Shown here: piece after piece, positions 57,272 through 64,000 of the stretch | How the letters are laid out: each line of letters starts with the position of its first letter | Position numbering within the stretch: the first letter of the stretch is position 1 | Source: Wurfbainia villosa | Lineage: Eukaryota > Streptophyta > Magnoliopsida > Zingiberales > Zingiberaceae | Direction of reading: 5' to 3' | Assembly (NCBI GenBank): GCA_025175895.1 | Contig: CM045994.1 | Coordinates: 64,696,727-64,760,726 of the forward strand | Length of the DNA stretch: 64,000 nucleotides | Made by a program: the position numbers and the translations under genes | The notes under the pieces: generated by a model | What the model was told of the DNA's origin: nothing | What the model saw: the letters and a program-made list of their open reading frames with translations, nothing else | The model's database searches: none

Positions 57272-58621
57272 TGTTGGTGCAATCGGCCCAGGTCACGATT
57301 GACCAGGACTCGAGTTTGACTCGAGTGATGTTTTGATGTTTCGACAAAAACATATGACAATGTAATTGTCATTTGGTAAAGTCCAAGTCTTGAGTACGTG
57401 GCATGGAAAGTCCAAGCATGGGTCTTGGCATGGAAAGTCCAAGCATGGTCTTGGCATGGAAAGTCCAACATGGGTTGGCAAGGGAAAGTCCAAGCTTGAG
57501 CCTTGGCATTTGAGAAGTCCAAGGGATTGATATTGGCGGCGTAAAGTCCAAGCGGGAGTCTTGGCAGCATAAGTCCAATGATTGGTGGCGTAAAGTCCAA
57601 GCGGAGTCTTAGTGGCATAAGTCCAATGTGCCTTGGCGGTGTAGACACCGTTAGCATGACATAGCCGATGGAAGCACCTGAAGGCTAGCGCGATGGATGA
57701 ACAAGTCATGGATGACTTGGAGGGATCCGAGAGGCGTGAGGCTGATGGAGGTGGCTAGAAGGCTTAGGTCTAGGCTAAGGGTGGTCTAGCAAGTATGGGG
57801 AACCATACTTGGGTTAAAACCTCATGTTTCATCGACCGAGTCAACTAGGGTTTGACTGTGGTTATGGTTTGTAGCGATCGCCAGAGGAGGGCCGATCGAT
57901 GATTGAGCAATGATCGATCGTGTGATCAGTCGACTGGTGCTCAAGAAATCGGCAACAAAATGGAGTCGAGACTCGACTGGTCGAGTGAGGACTCCATCGG
58001 GCCGATCGATGGTCACAATCGATCGATGGTAGATCCGCTGGCTTATCCAAGCGTGGATCTAGCCGTTGTCTCACGACAATGCTGGCATCGACGATCGATG
58101 GTCCCAATCGATCCGATCGATTGACTTTTCCAAAGACAGTTGAAGCTATAAAAGGAGCTCGTGATGGAGGAAAAACTATCGATTTCTTGAGGGTTTTGGA
58201 GCGATTTGCTGTTGCAAATCGTCTCCAAGGTGATTTCAAGCAATCCAAAGGCAATAGGAAAGTAGTTTTCTTTACTTGCATTGTATTTCATTATTGTAAT
58301 TGCTTGTATTTGTATCTTATTGTTATAAGATTACTTGTAAGGGGTTTCTCCTCCTCCGACTTGTGTCGAGAAGGAATATTTGTGATTAGTGAGTGCGTGT
58401 GCATCACTAGAGCTCGTAGAGCTCGATCCGTGGAGTAGGAACCGTGCGGTTCCGAACCATGTTAAATCTCCGTGTCTTTGTGTGTGCTTGTCCATTTCGT
58501 TATTGTATTATATCTATATTCATTGCTAATCGAAATTGTAGAGGCGAATGCGATCGATTTCCGACAACTTGAGAACGAGACTAATCACCCCCCCCCTCTA
58601 GCCATTCCAATATTCCTAACA
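57272..58621 (+). repeat. First LTR of element I
   Basis: TGTTGGTGCAATCGG to ATTCCTAACA, 1350 bases. GTCCAAG repeats 57375-57620; palindromes mostly of CGATCG type (57890-58130) with one CAGTCGACTG near 57926; TATA box 58147-58154 (TATAAAAG); C run and CTCTAGCC before the end. Confidence 0.92.
58147..58154 (+). promoter_or_regulatory. TATA box of element I LTR
   Basis: TATAAAAG in GAAGCTATAAAAGGAGCTCG; repeated at 63093-63100 in the second LTR. Confidence 0.7.
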
Positions 58622-58623
58622 AG

Positions 58624-58635
58624 TGGTATCAGAGC
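58624..58635 (+). promoter_or_regulatory. Primer binding site of element I
   Basis: TGGTATCAGAGC two bases after the LTR end, exact initiator Met tRNA complement; second copy at 63590-63601. Confidence 0.88.
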
Positions 58636-58689
58636 CCGGGGCTCTTCTACGGATTAACAACCCGGAGTCAAGAAGCTAGAGGGAAGAAT

Positions 58690-60367
58690 ATGGAATTTGA
58701 GGAAAGATTGGGTGACGACGTCAACATCCCACCTTCCTTCAACCGCGAACATTTTGCGTATTGGAAAGGTAGGATGGAATATTTTCTAATGACAAATATA
58801 GAAAATTGGTTTGCCGTGACTATAGGTTTTGATGCTCCGAGAGGAGAAAACGGTAAAATCCTCAAGATGAAGAGATGGACCGAGGAGCAACGGGAAAAAT
58901 TCAAGACAACCGTTAAGGTAACAAAAATGTTGATTGATTTGATACCTAACGATATTTTGTCCAGATTAGGAAGCTATAGGGATGCCAAGGAGTTGTGGAA
59001 CAAGTTGATCAAGTTCCACGACAATCCCGAATCGGTCCAAGAAGACTTGGAAGAGGAGGAGACCGAAGAAGAATCATCATCATCCTCACAAGAAAGTGAG
59101 GAGTCAACTTCCGGGTCGGAAGAGGTGGAGGAAGTGGAAGAAGCATCCACCTCAAGGATTGAGGGGGAGGAGAGAACCTTCATACCGGAACATCGAGAAG
59201 AAGAAGCTTCGACATCCGGTCAAGATGAAGAAACTCAAAGTCCAATTCCGGTCTCCACCACCATCTAACTCAAACACCTCAATTCAAAATAAAAATAACA
59301 TTATGTGTTTTGAGTGTAGGAAATTTGGGCATTATAAGAGTAAGTGCCCAAAGAAAGTCAAGAAAGCTCCTCCGGTGCCTAAAAGTCAACAAAAGTCAAC
59401 GGACGCCGGTTCCCCAAGTATCAAGAGCAAGGAGCACATCATATGCTTCAAATGCAATGCAAAAGGACATTATAGGAATCAATGTCCTAGGGGGAAGAAG
59501 AAGACCCAAGAGGGAGCTACACATGTAGGGGGAGCTTCCAAAGCTAACCCTAAGGTATATTTTAATAATGCATCCTTTTTAGTTAATAGGCAAAAGCATG
59601 CTAAGGGTTTCAATTCTCTTGCTATTTATCATAAAGAGCATGCTAGAAATAACAAACATATTTGTTTAGGAGCTAAGAAGGTTCACCTTAGGAATAAGGA
59701 GAAGTTTGGGACTAATGTCCCTAAAAATATCTTACCTAGAGAATCAATTAGGAAAATAGGAGAACATCTAGGCCTTAACCCTAAATGGACTAGGCATATG
59801 CCTAGGAAGAACCATGCCCATGGTCTAAATCAAAATTCTAAAATTGGGCAATTAGAATTAGAGAACCAAGCCTTGAGGTCAAGGCTTGAGAAACTTGAAA
59901 AGACCCTAAATAAGATACAAAATCAATCTAAAGGGTCTAATGGTCAAATTCCTGGGTCAAGAAGTCAAAGTCAACATCTAGGATCTAAAAGTCAAAAGTC
60001 AACCAAGGGCAAGAAAGGTTTGGGTCACAAACCTAAGCCTAAGGTGGCTTATCATTGTGTTCCATTTGACTATGGAACACTAACTAGGTCTAGGAAGACC
60101 AAGGTCAATAGGGAAGTCATCCCTAGAGTTGACCATGGTGTGTGCCTAGTGGCTAGGGTTTCTAGGAAACCTAGGGAAACCACTAAGAAGGTTATAAGGG
60201 GAGTCACCCCTAGAGTTAACCATGGCAAAACCAAAATGACCAAGGCTTCTAAGCCTAGAAGGGTCATTAGGAAGGTATCTAGGGAGGTTATCCCTAAGGA
60301 GTACCTAATTAACCCTAGGAGCTCAAATCGGTTTTGGATTCCTAAGAGCGTGATTGATTCACGCTAG
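58690..60367 (+). pseudogene. Gag of element I, nearly complete, one frameshift
   Basis: Starts at ATG 58690 after a short leader. Domains in order: N-terminal copia gag domain (about residues 1-115) with IPPSFNREHFAYWKGRMEYF, an MKRWTEEQREKFKTTVKVTK helix, LIDLIPNDILSRL and DAKELWNKLIKFHD. Next is an acidic Glu/Ser linker, stopping at 59268. An 11-base deletion relative to element E near 59250-59260 shifts the frame. In the next frame, open to 60367, there are two zinc knuckles (CFECRKFGHYKSKCPK and CFKCNAKGHYRNQCPR), a GTNVPKNILPRESIRKIGEH block, and a coiled coil (LELENQALRSRLEKLEKTL). A Lys/Arg-rich tail ends NPRSSNRFWIPKSVIDSR before TAG. In full Sireviruses protease would follow the WIPK-type motif; here translation ends. 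Confidence 0.9.
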
Positions 60368-62257
60368 ATGGGTTAGGGTGTACCAACCTTAAATGGATGG
60401 GTAGTTAACTCAACCATGGCAAAGGTGGCACTTTAGGTTATTTTCAAGGTTATGGATACCTTGGAAATAGATTTGAATTATCATCCTAAAAGATTTTAGG
60501 GTGTGCCAATATTATTTGAGAAGCTTGATAAAATGGTCAAATTGGCACAATTTAGGTTTAGAGGTCGTAGTGTGTCATTTTGGGTTTTTGGCACACTTGG
60601 GAAAATTTAGGTTAATATGGCAAAATATACTTAATTATATCAAATGGAAATTAATATTAAAATTTAGGTATTACCATACCTATATATTTTATTTATCATG
60701 CCTTGATTGTCATATGCCATGACATCATATTTTTTAATCATTTTTATATGTCATGATTATGCTTAGGTTTAAGGTTTTAAATGTCATGTGTTTTTAAATT
60801 TTATCATATGTCATGACATCATGATCATTGGTCATGTTTTAATAATGCTATTATTTCTGACATGATCATACATTCATGCATTAACTTTATTAAAATTGAT
60901 TTAAGGACTATGGCATGACTTGAAGTCTCATTTATAAGGGAATCAAGTATAGTTGCTTTAGAAGATGAATGAAACACTAGTTTAGGAGAACAAAACCCAC
61001 ATCTCACATCTAATTGACATGTATGTGTATTTATACACCATAGATACATGTGAGATGCTAGGATAAGAGTTAAGTTCAAGGTGCATAGTTTTTGCATCTA
61101 GATGAACTAAAACTCATCTAATTCTATTTGTGGATCATTGGGAAAGCTTGTGTACAAGTCATGTGCATAGAGCCCAAGGAGTATGATCCAAAACAAGGTT
61201 TTGAAAACATTTTAAAATCATTTTGAAAAACCTTGGTGAAGTCTATCTTTTGATAGCAATCACCATTGATGAAGTTGATACAAAGTAGGACCAAAACATT
61301 GAAAATTTCAATGGTTTTGAACTTTGTGCCAATTTCAGTATTTTATGGGTAAAATAATTTTCAAACATTTTTCACCCATTGTATTGGTCATAGGTATTAT
61401 ACGTATCAAATTTCATGATTTTTCGATATACATATAATTATTTATGATTTTCTAAAATTCAACTCTAATAACTGAAATTCGGAAATTTCAGTTATCGATT
61501 CTTTACATTGGTGGCGATCGGTGATGGAAGTGTCGATCGTGATTTACGAATCACTCGAATGGTAAGCTTTGATTTGGGGTAAACAAGGTTGTTTAACCCG
61601 ATGTAAATCTGATTATAGTCCCCTAATCCTCCTAACCCTAGGATATGCTTTGGGAAGCATTATAAAGGGTGAAAATCCATTGGATATGGATTAGGAGAAG
61701 TATTTAGGATTTGTATCAATTTTAAGGTGTTGGAAAGTTCAATGTTGAATTTCTAACCTTAATTTTGATGGTTTAGAGTTCCTATTGGCTTAGGGACTTC
61801 CCAAGGACATTGTTGGTGCAATGGTCAAGGGGGAGCAAGCCTTTAGGGGGAGGTATCCATCTTGGGATGATGGATGTATTTTTCTCCTTGAAAAGGAAAA
61901 GTTATTGGGAAAGTATCATCAATTGGGAAAATTGATGGGTTTTTGATACCCAATTTGGAAATTGGGAGAGTTAATGGGATTGTCTCTCTTGAGTGATATT
62001 GGACTTATCACTAGAAAGATGGTAGGCATCCTAAGTATTTTTGGACCAAGGGGGAGATTGTAAGATCTCATTGGGACATGAGACATTGACCCTCTGAGGG
62101 AGGAAACCTTTTTGATGTTAGTCAAAAAGGGGGAGAATGTTTGGGGGAGAACATTTGGAGAGTATTTACCAATTTGGGATAATTGGTAAGGGATTTGAGT
62201 TAGTGTTCTAACTCAATAATTTGTTTGGTTTTTGTCAAACATCAAAAAGGGGGAGAT
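60368..62257 (+). other. Non-coding 3' internal region of element I
   Basis: 1.9 kb without pol remnants that I can recognise. Holds the 'catgacatcatgatcattgg' block (60810-60835), CGATCG-type palindromes at 61516-61550 at the place where E has CAGTCGACTG, and a ladder of polypurine tracts: about 61830, 61846, 62049, 62124, 62140 and the one beside the LTR (62243-62256, AAAAAGGGGGAGAT). Confidence 0.78.
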
Positions 62258-63587
62258 TGTTGGTGCAATCGGCCCAGGTCACGATTGACCAGGACTCGAG
62301 TTTGACTCGAGTAATGTTTTGATGTTTCGACAAAAACATATGACAATGTAATTGTCATTTGGTAAAGTCCAAGTCTTGAGTACGTGGCATGGAAAGTCCA
62401 AGCATGGGTCTTGGCATGGAAAGTCCAAGCATGGTCTTGGCATGGAAAGTCCAACATGGGTTGGCAAGGGAAAGTCCAAGCTTGAGCCTTGGCATTTGAG
62501 AAGTCCAAGGATTGAGTCTTGGCATAAGTCCAATGGTTGGCGGCGTAAAGTCCAATGGTTAGCGGCGTAAGTCCAATGTGCCTTGGCGGTGTAGACACCG
62601 TTAGCATGACATAGCCGATGGAAGCACCTGAAGGCTAGCGCGATGGATGAACAAGTCATGGATGACTTGGAGGGATCCGAGGCGTGAGGTGATGGAGGTG
62701 GCTAGAAGGCTTAGGTCTAGGCTAAGGGTGGTCTAGCAAGTATGGGGGAACCATACTTGGGTTAAAACCTCATGTTTGGTGCCATGTGGCGATCAAGCTT
62801 GAGTCAACTAGGGTTTATTGCGAGTTATGGCCTGTGATCGTGATGGCTCAGCGATCAATGATGATCGTGTGATCAGTCACTGGTGCTCGAGAAATCGTCC
62901 ACAGAATGGAGTCGAGACTCGACTGGTTGAGTGAGGACTCCATCAGTCAACTGATGGTCACAATCAGTCGACTGATGGTAGATCCGTTGGACTTATCCGG
63001 CGTGGATCTAGCCGTTGTCTCACGACAATGATGGCATCGATCGTGATGGTCTCGATCGATCGTGATTGACTTTTTCCCTGAGTTGAAGAAGCTATAAAAG
63101 GAGCTCGTGATGGAGGAAAAACTATCGATTTCTTGAGGGTTTTGGAGCGATTTGTTGTTGCAAATCAGGGTCTCCAAGGTGATTTCAAGCAACCAAGCAA
63201 TCAAGCAATCCAAAGGCAATCGGAAAGTAGTTTTCTTTACTTGCATTGTATTTCATTATTGTAATTGCTTGTATTTGTATCTTATTGTTATAAGATTACT
63301 TGTAAGGGGTTTCTCCTCCTCCGACTTGTGTCGAGAAGGAATATTTGTGATTAGTGAGTGCGTGTGCATCACTAGAGCTCGTAGAGCTCGATCCGTGGAG
63401 TAGGAACCGTGCGGTTCCGAACCACGTTAAATCTCCGTGTCTTTGTGTGAGCTTGTCCATTTCGTTATTGTATTATATCTATATTCCGCTGCGCTAACGA
63501 AATTGTAGAGACGAACGCGATCGATTTCTGACAACTTGAGAATGAGGCTAATCACCCCCCCCTCTAGCCATTCCAATATTCCTAACA
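62258..63587 (+). repeat. Second LTR of element I
   Basis: Same ends as the first LTR. Differs from it by loss of about 60 bases in the GTCCAAG repeat block (around 62510-62560) and by palindromes of the CAGTCGACTG type at 62944-62978 where the first LTR has CGATCGATGG. Confidence 0.92.
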
Positions 63588-63655
63588 AGTGGTATCAGAG
63601 CCCGGGGCTCTTCTACGGATTAACAACCCAGAGTCAAGAAGCTAGAGGGAAGAAT

Positions 63656-64000
63656 ATGGAATTTGAGGAAAGATTGGGTGACGACGTCAACATCCCACCT
63701 TCCTTCAACCGCGAACATTTTGCATATTGGAAAAGTAGGATGGAATATTTTCTAATGACAAATATAGAAAATTGGTTTGCCGTGACTATAGGTTTTGATG
63801 CTCCGAGAGGAGAAAACGGCAAAATCCTCAAGATGAAGAGATGGACCGAGGAGCAACGGGAAAAATTCAAGACAACCGTTAAGGTAACAAAAATGTTGAT
63901 TGATTTGATACCTAACGATATTTTGTCCAGATTAGGAAGCTATAGGGATGCCAAGGAGTTGTGGAACAAGTTGATCAAGTTCCACGACAATCCCGAATCG
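63656..64000 (+). CDS. Gag N-terminus of the second internal copy, runs off the window
   Basis: ATG at 63656, open in frame to the window end (115 codons). Same protein start as element I gag (MEFEERLGDDVNIPPSFNRE) with one visible amino-acid change, Lys-Gly to Lys-Ser in the YWKxRM motif (GGT to AGT). The region of the 11-base deletion seen in the first copy is not reached, so this copy may have an intact gag. Confidence 0.8.
   Translation, partial: MEFEERLGDDVNIPPSFNREHFAYWKSRMEYFLMTNIENWFAVTIGFDAPRGENGKILKMKRWTEEQREKFKTTVKVTKMLIDLIPNDILSRLGSYRDAKELWNKLIKFHDNPES

Larger units (their letters stand above)
57272..64000 (+). mobile_element. Sirevirus-like gag-only element I, tandem arrangement
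   Basis: LTR (57272-58621), internal region with gag (58622-62257), second LTR (62258-63587), then again primer site and gag start (63588-64000). The internal sequences after the two LTRs differ at only four positions over 413 bases that I can compare, all transitions. Such an LTR-internal-LTR-internal order arises by unequal recombination between copies or by adjacent insertion. The element is the best preserved member of the gag-only family. It sits in the LTR of element H. The right end is beyond the window. Confidence 0.88.

Noticed and set aside
57375..57620. Regularly spaced repeats resembling a CRISPR array
   Set aside because: Plant LTR context, units contiguous and diverged, no unique spacers; they are tandem repeats in U3.
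58622..58640. Short tRNA-like match as a tRNA gene
   Set aside because: Only the 12 bases complementary to the tRNA 3' end are present next to LTR ends; these are primer sites.
59096..59268. Programmed frameshift between the two gag frames of element I
   Set aside because: Element E has 11 extra bases here that keep one frame, so the shift is a deletion. No slippery heptamer with a structured region is evident.
1..64000. Host protein-coding or resistance genes between elements
   Set aside because: All stretches could be assigned to LTRs, internal regions or leaders of retrotransposons; no multi-exon host gene pattern was seen.

Overview
The window is a stretch of repetitive nuclear DNA from a flowering plant. 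Every gene-like segment I recognise belongs to an LTR retrotransposon: Ty1/copia of the Angela/BARE type, Sirevirus-like copia, Ty3/gypsy of the Tekay (chromovirus) type, and Ty3/gypsy of the Tat/Retand type. I see no host gene, no tRNA or rRNA gene and no CRISPR array. The plant origin rests on these families, their long LTRs (1.1-2.6 kb), the initiator-Met tRNA primer sites (TGGTATCAGAGC) and the 5-bp target-site duplications (TSDs). A large monocot genome is my guess, not something the sequence proves.

The layout is a set of insertions within insertions. From the left: a Tekay-like gypsy relic (1-6092) abuts the gag of Angela-like copia A (6093-11536, +). The 3' LTR of A abuts the gag of Sirevirus-like element C (11537-15435, +). 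The LTR of C abuts an LTR of family F (15436-15738, continuing 21744-22063), which is split by a complete Sirevirus-like element D (15739-21743, -). A second F LTR (22064-23154) sits in the integrase of a Tat-like gypsy (+). That integrase is split again at its WEGPF motif by a complete Sirevirus-like element E (23584-30255, +, TSD GGAGG).

The Tat element continues from 30256 with an antisense, intron-containing accessory ORF. This ORF is broken up by solo LTR S1 (31067-32875, TSD GGGGG), by full-length Angela-like element B (33238-46371, -, TSD TAAGG) and by solo LTR S4 (46762-47815, TSD AGAGA). Element B itself carries solo LTR S2 in pol (36004-37824, TSD TTAAC) and solo LTR S3 in its 5' LTR (43853-45719). 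The Tat element ends near 48355 inside Angela-like element G (48356-53351, -). G lies in the integrase of Angela-like element H (53352-57271, -). The 5' LTR of H is interrupted by Sirevirus-like element I (57272-end, +), which shows the order LTR-gag-LTR-gag.

None of the visible elements looks autonomous. The copia A, B, G and H pol genes carry stops, frameshifts, deletions or a changed active site. The Sirevirus-like elements C, D, E and I form a coherent gag-only family. In all four the gag ends at the same conserved tail and is followed by about 1.6-1.9 kb of non-coding sequence with several polypurine tracts. They presumably depended on the enzymes of a full-length relative. The parts most worth following up are this gag-only family, the two-state palindromes in its LTRs, the repeated hairpin motif in the Angela leaders, and the antisense accessory gene of the Tat element.
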